Below are positions 48,322 through 56,212 of a stretch of DNA of 64,000 nt, one piece after another. Source of the DNA: Miltoncostaea oceani (GTDB lineage Bacteria; Actinomycetota; Thermoleophilia; Miltoncostaeales; Miltoncostaeaceae); assembly GCF_018141545.1 (NCBI RefSeq), contig NZ_CP064356.1, forward strand, positions 3,485,001 to 3,549,000, read 5' to 3'. How positions within the stretch are numbered: position 1 is the stretch's first letter; every line of letters starts with the position of its first letter. Both the position numbers and the translations under genes were made by a program. The notes below the pieces were generated by a model. The model was not told the DNA's origin. It was given only the letters and a program-made list of their open reading frames with translations, and searched no databases.

Positions 48322-49527
48322 ATGAGCGGGCGCGTCGCCCACCAGCCCGCCTGGGTGAAGCTCGTGGCCACGGCGGCCATCCTCGCGATCGCGTGGATCC
48401 TCGGCCAGACCATGGGACACGTGTTGCTCGTGTTCACGGTCTCGACCATCCTCGCGCTGCTCCTGAACCCCCTGGTGCGGCAGCTCCGGCGCCTCCGGAT
48501 CCCGCGCGGCGTCGCCGTCCTGATGGTGTTCACCGGCTTCGCGGCCACCGCCGCCCTCGCCGTGTTCCTCGTCATCTCGCCCGTGCGGACGCAGATCGAG
48601 GAGATCGAGCAGAACCTCCCCGCCTACACCGACCAGGCGGAGCGGCAGGCGGACGAGCTGCAGACCTTCTTCGACGCCCGCGGCATCGACATCGACGTGA
48701 AGGCGCGTGCCGACGCCTTCCTCGCGGGCCTCCAGGAGCGGGCCTCCGAGGCCGCCGCGAACGTCCTCGACTACAGCCTCGACGTGCTCGGCATCCTCGT
48801 CACGCTGATCATCATCCTGGTGGCGAGCATCTACATGCTGCTCGACGCGCCCCGCATCCTCCGGTTCTCCCGCCAGGTCGGGGGACCCGAGACGGCGGCG
48901 TTCCTGCGCCGCGTCGAGTCGACCCTCACCGAGTACGTCAAGGCGCAGCTGCTCGTGTCGCTCATCATCGGCACGAGCGCCGGGGTGGTGCTGTGGGTCT
49001 ACGGCGTCACCGGGCTCTTCCCCCTCGGGGCGACGTTCGCGGTGGCGTTCGCGGCGTGGGTCTTCGTGATGGAGTTCGTGCCCTACGTCGGCCCGATCCT
49101 CGGCGCCGTGCCACCGGTGCTGCTCGCCCTCTTCACCTCCCCGCTCGCCGCCCTGTGGGTGGTGATCGCGTTCATCGTGATCCACCAGCTCGAGGGCCAC
49201 ATCGTCGTCCCGAAGGTCATGAGCTCCGCCGTCGGCGTCCACCCGCTCGTCGTGATCTTCGGCCTCCTGATCGGCGAGCAGCTCGCCGGGGTCGTCGGGG
49301 TGCTCCTCGCCATCCCGGTCGTCGTGGTCGTCAAGGAGGCCGTCACGTTCCTCGGCGAGCGGCTCGGCGAGGGCGCCGTCCCCGTCACGCCGGCGGGCGA
49401 CGACGACGCCGGGGCCCGCGCCGCCGACGTCCCCGGCACCCCGCCGCCCGCGCCGCCGGCACCCGTCACCGCCACCCGTGAGCTGCCCGCGCGCGTCGAG
49501 CCGCCGACCCTGCGGCACCCGACGTGA
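48322..49527 (+). CDS. AI-2E family transporter (PF01594)
   Basis: This 401-residue protein has about eight membrane helices in the AI-2E/TqsA arrangement: two N-terminal pairs, a charged extracytoplasmic loop EEIEQNLPAYTDQAERQ, and the conserved EFVPYVGPILGAVPP and HQLEGHIVVPKVM motifs. Family members export autoinducer-2 or act as Na+/H+ antiporters. A Pro/Ala-rich tail of about 45 residues follows. Its stop overlaps the ABC ATPase start (GTGA). Confidence 0.88.
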   Translation: MSGRVAHQPAWVKLVATAAILAIAWILGQTMGHVLLVFTVSTILALLLNPLVRQLRRLRIPRGVAVLMVFTGFAATAALAVFLVISPVRTQIEEIEQNLPAYTDQAERQADELQTFFDARGIDIDVKARADAFLAGLQERASEAAANVLDYSLDVLGILVTLIIILVASIYMLLDAPRILRFSRQVGGPETAAFLRRVESTLTEYVKAQLLVSLIIGTSAGVVLWVYGVTGLFPLGATFAVAFAAWVFVMEFVPYVGPILGAVPPVLLALFTSPLAALWVVIAFIVIHQLEGHIVVPKVMSSAVGVHPLVVIFGLLIGEQLAGVVGVLLAIPVVVVVKEAVTFLGERLGEGAVPVTPAGDDDAGARAADVPGTPPPAPPAPVTATRELPARVEPPTLRHPT

Positions 49528-50273
49528 GCGGCGTCGCCGGGGACGCCCCCGTGCTCGTCGCGCGCGGCCTGTCGCGGCGGTTCCGCGGGGTCACGGCCCT
49601 CACCGGCGTCGACCTCGACCTCGGCGGCGGCGAGTCCGTCGCCCTGCTCGGGCCGAACGGCGCGGGCAAGACGACGCTGCTGACGATCCTCGCGGGCGTC
49701 ACGCGCCGCGACGCCGGCTCGCTCGAATGGGCCGACGGGGTGGCCCCGCGCGTCGGCTGGGTCCCCCAGCGCCCCTCCCTCTACGGCCGCCTCAGCGTCC
49801 GCGAGAACCTGGAGCTCTTCGCCGGCCTCGAGGGCGCGCCCGACGCCGCCGCGGTCGCCGGGGAGCTGATCGACCGCGCCGACCTCGGCGCGTTCGCCGG
49901 GCGGCCGGCGGCGCAGCTCTCGACGGGGACGATGCAGCGCCTCAACCTCGCGATCGCCCTCGCCGGGCGGCCGAGCGTCCTGCTGCTCGACGAGCCGACC
50001 GCGACGCTCAGCCCCGACCAGCGCCGCCGGCTCTGGGCGTGGCTCGACGAGATGCGGGCCGACGGCCTCGCCCTGCTGTTCTCCACGCAGTCCGTCGACG
50101 AGGCCATGCGCCACGGCGACCGGCTGTTCGTCCTCGTCGACGGCGCCCTGGTGTTCACCGGCACCGCCGGCGAGATGACCGCCGCCCACGGCGGCGTCAC
50201 CACGGGCGGGGCCGAGGAGGCCGAGCTGGCGTTCATGCGGATGGTGACCGGCGACGACGGGACGGCCGCGTGA
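49524..50273 (+). CDS. ABC-2 type transporter ATPase
   Basis: This 249-residue ATPase has Walker A GPNGAGKTTLLTILAG, Q-loop VPQRPSLYG, Walker B VLLLDEPTATLSP and an H-loop position read as Gln in FSTQSVDEA. The signature reads LSTGTMQRL in place of LSGGQ. Both changes are seen in some CcmA-type exporters but reduce confidence in normal ATP cycling. It is coupled by GTGA to the AI-2E gene before it and the permease after it. Confidence 0.85.
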   Translation: MSGVAGDAPVLVARGLSRRFRGVTALTGVDLDLGGGESVALLGPNGAGKTTLLTILAGVTRRDAGSLEWADGVAPRVGWVPQRPSLYGRLSVRENLELFAGLEGAPDAAAVAGELIDRADLGAFAGRPAAQLSTGTMQRLNLAIALAGRPSVLLLDEPTATLSPDQRRRLWAWLDEMRADGLALLFSTQSVDEAMRHGDRLFVLVDGALVFTGTAGEMTAAHGGVTTGGAEEAELAFMRMVTGDDGTAA

Positions 50274-51613
50274 GGGCGGCCCTGCTGCTGCTCCGCAAGG
50301 ACGTCCGCCTCCTCGTGCGGACGCCGGCGCTGCTGCTGGTGCTCGTCGCCTACCCGGTCCTCGTCGCCCTCCTCGTCGCGATCGCCCTGCAGAGCGACGA
50401 GCGCCGGCCGGACATCGCCCTCGTCAACCTCGACACGTCGGGGCGGTCGGTGCAGGTCGGCGAGCGGCGCCTGTCGATCGACGACTACGTCGACCGGCTC
50501 GCCGAGGACGTCGACGTGCGCGAGCTCGACGCGGAGGCCGCCGCCGAGGCCCTCGACGCCGGGCGGGTCGCCGCCGTGCTGACGATCCCCGAGGGCTTCA
50601 TCTCCGACCTCCAGTCGGGGGTCCGCCAGCCCGCGCTCCGGCTCGACGCGGGCCGGCGGTCCCCGATCGAGGCGGACGCGATCGTGCGCAGCCTCGAGGC
50701 CGCCGTCTTCCGGCTCAACCAGAGCCTCGCCGTCGGCTACGTCGACCAGGTGCTCGAGCTCGTGTCGCTCGTGACCGACGGCGGCGAGATCGGCATCTTC
50801 GGCCGCACCGGCGACGCCCTCGGCCTGACGCGCAGCCGCCAGCTGGTCGTCGACGTGCAGGCGCGGCTCCGCGCCACCGGCCAGGTCGCCGCGGCCGCCG
50901 AGCTCGCCCCGCTGCTCGTGTTCATCGACGAGACCCAGCGCAACCTCGACCTCGCGAAGCCGGCGGCCAACGCGATCCGCGCGCCGATCGAGCTGCAGGT
51001 CGAGGCGTCGGCCGCCGGGCGGGAGCCCCTGTCGGCGTTCGGGTTCGCGGGCGCCCTGCTCGTCTCGATCGGGCTCGCCGGAGTGCTGCTCGCGGCCGCC
51101 GCGATGTCCTCGGAACGGGAGGAGCACGTCCTGGTGCGGCTCGGGCGCGGCCTCGTCTCCGCCCCGGCGCTCGTCGCCGAGAAGATGGCCTTCACGGCGC
51201 TCGCGTCCCTCCTCGTCGGGTTCGCCCTGCTCGCCGGGGTCGCCCTGTTCACCTCGCTCGCCGTCGGGCGGTGGGGCCTGTGGCTCGCGGCCCTCCTGCT
51301 GGCGGGCCTCGCGTTCGGGGCGTTCGGCGTCCTCGCCGGCGCGCTGGCGCGCGAGACGCGCACCGCCCTCCTCGCCGCCCTCATGCTCGCCCTGCCGCTC
51401 CTCGCCCTCGGGCTGCTGCCCGACGCGGCGTTCGCGTCCGCCGTCTCCCAGGTCGTCCCGTTCGGCCCCGCCTTCGACCTGTTCCAGGCGCTGCTCGTGG
51501 AGCCCGTCCTCGACGGCGGCGAGATCGCGACGATGCTCGGCCACCTCGCGCTGCTCGCCGCCGTCTTCGGGGCCGCGGCGACCCTCGTCGTCCGCCGGAG
51601 GGCCATCTCCTAG
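50270..51613 (+). CDS. ABC-2 type permease (ABC2_membrane_3-like)
   Basis: This 447-residue permease has one N-terminal membrane helix, an extracytoplasmic region of about 220 residues (about 40-255), and five or six C-terminal helices. The early segment PDIALVNLDTSGRSVQVGERRL and AVLTIPEGFISDL fit the YhgE/ABC-2 exporter type. It pairs with the ATPase just upstream. Cargo is unknown. Confidence 0.82.
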   Translation: MRAALLLLRKDVRLLVRTPALLLVLVAYPVLVALLVAIALQSDERRPDIALVNLDTSGRSVQVGERRLSIDDYVDRLAEDVDVRELDAEAAAEALDAGRVAAVLTIPEGFISDLQSGVRQPALRLDAGRRSPIEADAIVRSLEAAVFRLNQSLAVGYVDQVLELVSLVTDGGEIGIFGRTGDALGLTRSRQLVVDVQARLRATGQVAAAAELAPLLVFIDETQRNLDLAKPAANAIRAPIELQVEASAAGREPLSAFGFAGALLVSIGLAGVLLAAAAMSSEREEHVLVRLGRGLVSAPALVAEKMAFTALASLLVGFALLAGVALFTSLAVGRWGLWLAALLLAGLAFGAFGVLAGALARETRTALLAALMLALPLLALGLLPDAAFASAVSQVVPFGPAFDLFQALLVEPVLDGGEIATMLGHLALLAAVFGAAATLVVRRRAIS

Positions 51614-51623
51614 GCGGGTGCCG

Positions 51624-51629
51624 TACGGT
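51624..51629 (+). promoter_or_regulatory. -10 element TACGGT for the DMT gene
   Basis: TACGGT predicts transcription start near 51636. The GTG at 51618 is upstream of it, which supports GTG 51657, preceded by GGAGGG, as the true start. Confidence 0.45.
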
Positions 51630-51656
51630 CACGCGAACCCGATCCCGGAGGGTCCC

Positions 51657-52103
51657 GTGTCACGTCTCGCCTACGCGCTGCTGCCCCTGGTGGGCGGCGC
51701 GATGATCGCCGCCCAGGCCCCCGTCAACGCCAAGCTGCGGCTGGTGCTCGGAAGCCAGTTCGGCAGTGCGGTGGTCTCGTTCGCCGTCGGCATCGTCCTG
51801 CTGATGACCGGGCTCGTGGTCGTGGGCCAGGTGGACGCCCTCGGCGCGGTCGGCACCGGGCCGTGGTGGGCCTACCTCGGCGGGCTCTTCGGCGCGGTGT
51901 TCGTCATCGCGACCCTCGTCGCCGCGCCCCGCATCGGCGTCACCACCACCTTCGTCGCCGCCGTCGCCGGGCAGATCCTGCTGTCGTCCCTGATCGACCG
52001 GTTCGGCTGGTTCGGCGCGCGCACCATCGACGTGTCGTGGGAGCGGATCGCGGCCCTCGGCCTGCTGGTCGTCAGCCTGGTGCTGCTGCTGCGCTCCAGT
52101 TGA
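51657..52103 (+). CDS. DMT-family (YdcZ/DUF606) membrane protein
   Basis: This 148-residue protein has five membrane helices of the DUF606 half-size type, with AQAPVNAKLRLVLGS near the N-terminus. Half-size members usually work as dimers, but no second copy is adjacent. Substrate is unknown. The 3' end overlaps the convergent aat gene by 32 bases. Confidence 0.8.
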   Translation: MSRLAYALLPLVGGAMIAAQAPVNAKLRLVLGSQFGSAVVSFAVGIVLLMTGLVVVGQVDALGAVGTGPWWAYLGGLFGAVFVIATLVAAPRIGVTTTFVAAVAGQILLSSLIDRFGWFGARTIDVSWERIAALGLLVVSLVLLLRSS

Positions 52104-52698
52104 GCGGCGGCCGGTCGAGGGCGCGCGCCAGCATCCGGGCGTACTCGCGGGCCGACACCTCCCGCGCCCCGAAGCGGCGGGTGTGCTCCGAGGCCATCTG
52201 GATGTCCCACAGGACGGCGCCGAGGCGCAGCAGCACGTCGGCGGCGCCCACGAGGGCCGCGTTCCCGGCCTCGGGCTCCCGGTGGAACATGCTCTCCGAG
52301 GTGAACATCCCGCCGAGGCAGACGCCGAACAGCCCCCCGCAGAGGCGCCCGTCGCGCCAGGCCTCGACGCTGTGCGCGTGGCCGGCGCGGTGCAGGCGGC
52401 CGTAGGCGCGCACCAGCCGCGGCGTCAGCCACACGCCCTCGCGCCCCCCGGCGCACGCCGCGGCCACCTCGTCGAACGCCGCGTCGACCCGGATCGCGTA
52501 GCCGGCGCGGCGCAGGCCGCGCGCCACGGACCGGGGGACCCGGAACCCCTCGACCGGCATCACGGCGCGGGGGTCGGCCTCGTAGAACCCGACGGGCCCG
52601 CGGGCGCCCTCGTCGTCCATGGGGAACCAGCCGCGCAGGTAGCCGGCCAGGAGGCCGTCCGGCTGCAGGGTGGGGTGGTCGGCGTCCGGGCCGTGCAT
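52072..52698 (-). CDS. aat: Leucyl/phenylalanyl-tRNA--protein transferase
   Basis: Aat adds Leu or Phe to proteins starting with Lys or Arg, marking them for ClpS-ClpAP in the N-end rule. The 208-residue product has GYLRGWFPMDDEG, DPRAVMPVEGFRVP, and the core GGLFGVCLGGMFTSESMFH with EAGNAALV. No ClpS gene is in the window. ATG 52698 lies nine bases after a minus-strand TAGCGT. Confidence 0.92.
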   Translation of the reverse strand: MHGPDADHPTLQPDGLLAGYLRGWFPMDDEGARGPVGFYEADPRAVMPVEGFRVPRSVARGLRRAGYAIRVDAAFDEVAAACAGGREGVWLTPRLVRAYGRLHRAGHAHSVEAWRDGRLCGGLFGVCLGGMFTSESMFHREPEAGNAALVGAADVLLRLGAVLWDIQMASEHTRRFGAREVSAREYARMLARALDRPPLNWSAAAAPG

Positions 52699-52703
52699 CG
52701 ACG

Positions 52704-52722
52704 TCCCACGCTACTCGTGGGA
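52704..52722. promoter_or_regulatory. Inverted repeat over the aat -10 element
   Basis: TCCCACG and CGTGGGA flank a five-base spacer. The minus-strand -10 element TAGCGT (52708-52713) of aat lies inside the repeat, so a dimeric protein bound here would block aat transcription. Confidence 0.45.
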
Positions 52723-52748
52723 ACCTCGGCGGGGCGTCGGCCGGGCGC

Positions 52749-52776
52749 TGTCGATTCCGGGCCTGCGCCGCGTCTC
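52749..52776 (+). promoter_or_regulatory. ECF42-like promoter TGTCGA-N16-CGTC
   Basis: TGTCGA (52749-52754) is followed after 16 bases by CGTC (52771-52774). This matches the reported ECF42 target consensus, TGTCGA at -35 and CGA/TC at -10. It lies about 45 bases before the DGPF gene and ECF sigma gene, implying autoregulation. Confidence 0.6.
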
Positions 52777-52821
52777 ATGGGTGAGGGGCCGCACGGGCGG
52801 CCCGCCGGAACGGAGGACGAC

Positions 52822-53172
52822 ATGCGCTACCTGCTGTTGATCTACGGGGACGAGACGCTCTGGACCGACCCCACACCCGAGCAGATGGCGGCCGAGATGG
52901 CCGCCCACCAGGCGTTCAGCGACGCGACCACGGCGGAGGGCATCCTGCGCGGCGGGGAGGCCCTGCAGCCGACGACGACCGCCACGACGGTGCGCGTGCG
53001 CGACGGGGAGCTGATGCTCACCGACGGCCCGTTCGCCGAGACGCGCGAGCAGCTCGGCGGGTTCTACCTCGTGGAGTGCGACACCCTCGACGAGGCCGTC
53101 GCCGCCGCGCGGCGCATCCCCGAGGCGGCGGTCGGGTCGGTCGAGGTGCGGCCGGTGATGGAGTTCGACTGA
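52822..53172 (+). CDS. DGPF/YCII-domain protein, partner of the ECF42 sigma factor
   Basis: This 116-residue protein has the YCII fold and the defining DGPF motif in MLTDGPFAETREQLGGFY. DGPF proteins are the regular genomic and regulatory partners of ECF42 sigma factors. ATG 52822 follows GGAGG. Its stop overlaps the CTG that begins the sigma gene. Its biochemical role is unknown; the family has been proposed to be enzymatic or sensory. Confidence 0.9.
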   Translation: MRYLLLIYGDETLWTDPTPEQMAAEMAAHQAFSDATTAEGILRGGEALQPTTTATTVRVRDGELMLTDGPFAETREQLGGFYLVECDTLDEAVAAARRIPEAAVGSVEVRPVMEFD

Positions 53173-54404
53173 CCGGGACCGCTCAAGCGACGCTCGCCCG
53201 CGTGGCCCGCGAGGGCCGCGGGCGGGCCGTCGCGATCCTGTCCCGCCGGCTCGGCGACATCGACCGGGCGGAGGACGCGCTGCAGGACGCCCTCGCGGCC
53301 GCCGCGGAGCGGTGGCCGCGGGACGGCGTCCCCGCGAACCCGGAGGCGTGGATCCTCGCCACGGCGCGCAACCGCGCCATCGACCGGATCCGCCGGGAGC
53401 GCACCCGCACGGCGTCCGAGCGGGCCCGCGCACGCGTCACGCCCGACGTGGAGGAGGCATTGGACGACATCGACGACCACGCCCCGATCCCCGACGAGCG
53501 GCTCGGCCTGATCTTCGCGTGCTGCCACCCCGCCCTCTCCCCCGAGGCGCGGGTGCCGCTCACCCTGCGCCTCGTGGCCGGCATGGAGCAGCCGGAGGTC
53601 GCCCGGGCGCTGCTGCTGCCCGAGGCGACCGTCGCCCAGCGGCTCGTCCGGGCCAAGCGCAAGATCCGCGACGCCGGCATCCCGATCGCCGAGCCGTCCG
53701 CGGAACGGCTGCCGGAGCGGCTCGACGCCGTCCTCACGGTCGTCTACCTGATCTACACGGAGGGCCACACGGCGACGGGGGGCGACGCCCTGCGCCGCGA
53801 CGACGTCGCCGGGGAGGCCCTGCGGCTGGGCGGCGTGCTCCACGCCCTGATGCCCGACGAGGCCGAGGTCGCCGGCCTGCTCGCCCTCATGACCCTGCAC
53901 CACGCGCGCCGGGCCGCCCGCACCGACGACGCGGGCGGGCTGGTGCTGCTGGCCGACCAGGACCGGAGCCTCTGGGACCGCGACGCCATCGCCGCCGGCG
54001 GCGACCTCGTGGCGCGCGCCCTGCGGATGGCCCGGCCGGCGGGGCCGTACGCGCTGCAGGCGGCCATCGCCGCGGTCCACGCCGAGGCGCCGTCGGCGGC
54101 GGAGACCGACTGGGCCCAGATCGTGCTGCTCTACGACGCCCTGCTGCGGCGCAGGCCGTCGCCGGTGGTGGCGCTGAACCGCGCCGTCGCCGTGGCCGAG
54201 GTCGCGGGACCGCGGGCGGGCCTCGACGCGGTCGAGGAGATCGCCCGCGGCGGCGCCCTCGCGCGGTACGCGCCGCTGCACGCCGCACGGGCCGACCTGC
54301 TGCGGCGCCTCGGCGACGACGCCGCTGCGCGCGCCGCCTACGCCGCCGCCGCCGCGCTCACCACCAACCCCGCCGAGCGGGCGTTCCTCGCCGCCCGGGC
54401 GTGA
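53169..54404 (+). CDS. ECF42-type RNA polymerase sigma factor with C-terminal TPR-like extension
   Basis: This protein of about 411 residues has sigma region 2 (DIDRAEDALQDALAAAAERWP, then NRAIDRIRRERTR) and region 4 (GMEQPEVARALLLPEATVAQRL). A long helical C-terminal extension contains the ECF42 motif VVYLIYTEGHTAT and TPR-like helices. The adjacent DGPF gene and promoter support the ECF42 group. In frame there is no ATG, GTG or TTG before the conserved start of region 2 except GTG 53202. CTG 53169, five bases after GGAG and overlapping the DGPF stop, fits best. Confidence 0.88.
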   Translation: MTGTAQATLARVAREGRGRAVAILSRRLGDIDRAEDALQDALAAAAERWPRDGVPANPEAWILATARNRAIDRIRRERTRTASERARARVTPDVEEALDDIDDHAPIPDERLGLIFACCHPALSPEARVPLTLRLVAGMEQPEVARALLLPEATVAQRLVRAKRKIRDAGIPIAEPSAERLPERLDAVLTVVYLIYTEGHTATGGDALRRDDVAGEALRLGGVLHALMPDEAEVAGLLALMTLHHARRAARTDDAGGLVLLADQDRSLWDRDAIAAGGDLVARALRMARPAGPYALQAAIAAVHAEAPSAAETDWAQIVLLYDALLRRRPSPVVALNRAVAVAEVAGPRAGLDAVEEIARGGALARYAPLHAARADLLRRLGDDAAARAAYAAAAALTTNPAERAFLAARA

Positions 54405-54410
54405 CCCCGC

Positions 54411-54430
54411 CGATCGGCCCGATCCGATCG
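54411..54430. terminator. 7-bp hairpin between convergent genes
   Basis: CGATCGG and CCGATCG flank a six-base loop exactly between the sigma-factor stop (54404) and the end of the minus-strand SDR gene (54432). A bidirectional terminator is likely. Confidence 0.55.
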
Positions 54431-54431
54431 C

Positions 54432-55145
54432 TCAGGGGACCCAGGAGTCCCCGGCCGGGGTGATCACGAGCTCGTGGGTCCACCCCCGCGGCGACTGGGC
54501 CGCGAGGTAGGCGACGGCGCGCGCCACGTCCTCGGGCGCGAGCGACTCCTCGGGCGGGCGGCCCTCCATGGGGGCGCGGTCCGTCTGGATGATGCCGTCG
54601 GCCACCAGCAGGGCGACGTGGACGCCGGCGGGCCGCAGCTCCTGGGCGAGGGCGTGGGTGAGGGCGCGGGCGCCGGACTGGGCCGCCGCCCACGGCCCGC
54701 GGCCGGGCATCGCACGGCGCGCCGAGCCGCCGGCGACCTGGATGATCGTGCCGGCGCCGCGGCGCTCCATCGCGGCCCCCGCCCCCCGCAGGATCGCCCA
54801 CGCCGCGGGTAGGAAGCCCCCCGTCCACGACGCCAGGCGGTCCGGCGGCGCCCCCGCGACGGGTCCCCCGCCGAAGCTGTGGTCGCGCGGCACCGACGTG
54901 GTCGCGTTGACGACGAGGTCGAGGCCGCCGAGGTCGGTCTCGGCGCGCGCGAGGGCCTCGGCGACGACGTCGTGGTCGCCGGCGTCGCCCCGCACCGCGA
55001 CGACGCCCGGGTGGGCCTCGGCCAGCGCGTCGAGCGTCGCGTCGGTCCGCGCCACCGCCACCGCCCGCCAGCCGGCGGCGAGCCGGTCGGCCACCACCGC
55101 CCGCCCGACGTTGCGGGCGCCGAAGACCACGAGGACAGGTGTCAC
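54432..55145 (-). CDS. SDR-family protein lacking the catalytic Tyr-Lys pair
   Basis: This 237-residue Rossmann protein has VVFGARNVGRAVVADRL (cofactor loop without the usual GxxxGxG), a NAT motif in LVVNATTSV, and a Ser in QVAGGSARRA. The position of YxxxK reads WAAAQ, so the catalytic Tyr and Lys are Trp and Gln. It should not act as a standard dehydrogenase and may bind nucleotide without redox chemistry. GTG 55145 is the start. Confidence 0.75.
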   Translation of the reverse strand: MTPVLVVFGARNVGRAVVADRLAAGWRAVAVARTDATLDALAEAHPGVVAVRGDAGDHDVVAEALARAETDLGGLDLVVNATTSVPRDHSFGGGPVAGAPPDRLASWTGGFLPAAWAILRGAGAAMERRGAGTIIQVAGGSARRAMPGRGPWAAAQSGARALTHALAQELRPAGVHVALLVADGIIQTDRAPMEGRPPEESLAPEDVARAVAYLAAQSPRGWTHELVITPAGDSWVP

Positions 55146-55185
55146 GGAGCCAGTCTGCCAGGGGTGGGCGGCACGGTGCGGGGAG

Positions 55186-55191
55186 TAGACT
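55186..55191 (+). promoter_or_regulatory. -10 element TAGACT for the hemB operon
   Basis: TAGACT ends seven bases before GTG 55199 and ten before ATG 55202. It is the promoter candidate for hemB-ahb-hemL and the genes coupled to them. Confidence 0.6.
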
Positions 55192-55198
55192 CCCGCGG

Positions 55199-56212
55199 GT
55201 GATGGAGGGGACCCAGACCGCCGCAGGAGCCGCCTTCCCGCGGGTGCGCATGCGCCGCCTGCGGGCGTCCGGGACGATGCGGCGCATGGTGCGCGAGACG
55301 CGGCTGTCGCCCGACCGGCTGGTGCTGCCGCTCTTCGCGATCGAGGGCCGCGACGCCCGCGTGCCGATCGACGCGCTCCCCGGCCAGGCCCGCATGTCGC
55401 CCGACCTCCTCGCCGCGACGGCCCGGCGTGTGTTCGCCGCGGGCGTGCCCGCCGTGCTGCTGTTCGGCGTCACCGACCGCAAGGACGCCGCCGCGAGCGC
55501 CGCGTACGACGCGTCCGGGGTCGTCCAGACCGCCGTCGCCGCCATCAAGGACGCCGTCCCGGAGATGGTCGTCGTGACGGACGTCTGCCTCTGCGCCTAC
55601 ACCGACCACGGCCACTGCGGCGTGCTCGTCGACGGGCACGTCCACAACGACATGAGCCTCGAGCTGCTCGCCAGGACCGCCGCGAGCCACGCCGAGGCCG
55701 GCGCGGACGTCGTCGCCCCCAGCGACATGATGGACGGGCGCGTCGGCGCGATCCGCGAGGCGCTCGACGCCGAGGGCCACGAGGGCACCTCGATCCTCGC
55801 CTACTCCGCCAAGTACGCCTCGGCCTTCTACGGCCCGTTCCGCGAGGCGGCCGGGTCGGCCCCCGGGTTCGGCGACCGGCGCGGGTACCAGATGGACCCC
55901 GCCAACGGCCGCGAGGCCGTGCGGGAGACGCTGCTCGACGTGGCCGAGGGCGCCGACATGGTCATGGTCAAGCCCGCCGCCGCCTACCTCGACGTGATCG
56001 CCGGGGTGCGGGCCGCGACCGACCTGCCGCTGGCCGCCTACCACGTGAGCGGCGAGTACTCGATGATCAAGGCCGCCGCCGAGCGCGGCTGGCTCGACGA
56101 ACGCACCGCCGCCATGGAGGTCCTCACCGGCATCGCCCGCGCGGGCGCCGACCTCCTCATCACCTACTACGCCGAGGACGCCGCCCGGTGGATCGCCGAG
56201 GAGGACGCATGA
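55199..56212 (+). CDS. hemB: Porphobilinogen synthase (delta-aminolevulinic acid dehydratase)
   Basis: HemB condenses two ALA to porphobilinogen. The 337-residue product has MRRLRASGTMRRMVRET, a zinc-ligand stretch VCLCAYTDHGHCG that marks the zinc-dependent type, substrate Lys in LAYSAKYASAFYGPFR, and the Schiff-base Lys in MVKPAAAYLD. GTG 55199 or ATG 55202 can start; spacing to the -10 favours GTG. The stop overlaps the next gene as ATGA. Confidence 0.95.
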   Translation: MMEGTQTAAGAAFPRVRMRRLRASGTMRRMVRETRLSPDRLVLPLFAIEGRDARVPIDALPGQARMSPDLLAATARRVFAAGVPAVLLFGVTDRKDAAASAAYDASGVVQTAVAAIKDAVPEMVVVTDVCLCAYTDHGHCGVLVDGHVHNDMSLELLARTAASHAEAGADVVAPSDMMDGRVGAIREALDAEGHEGTSILAYSAKYASAFYGPFREAAGSAPGFGDRRGYQMDPANGREAVRETLLDVAEGADMVMVKPAAAYLDVIAGVRAATDLPLAAYHVSGEYSMIKAAAERGWLDERTAAMEVLTGIARAGADLLITYYAEDAARWIAEEDA

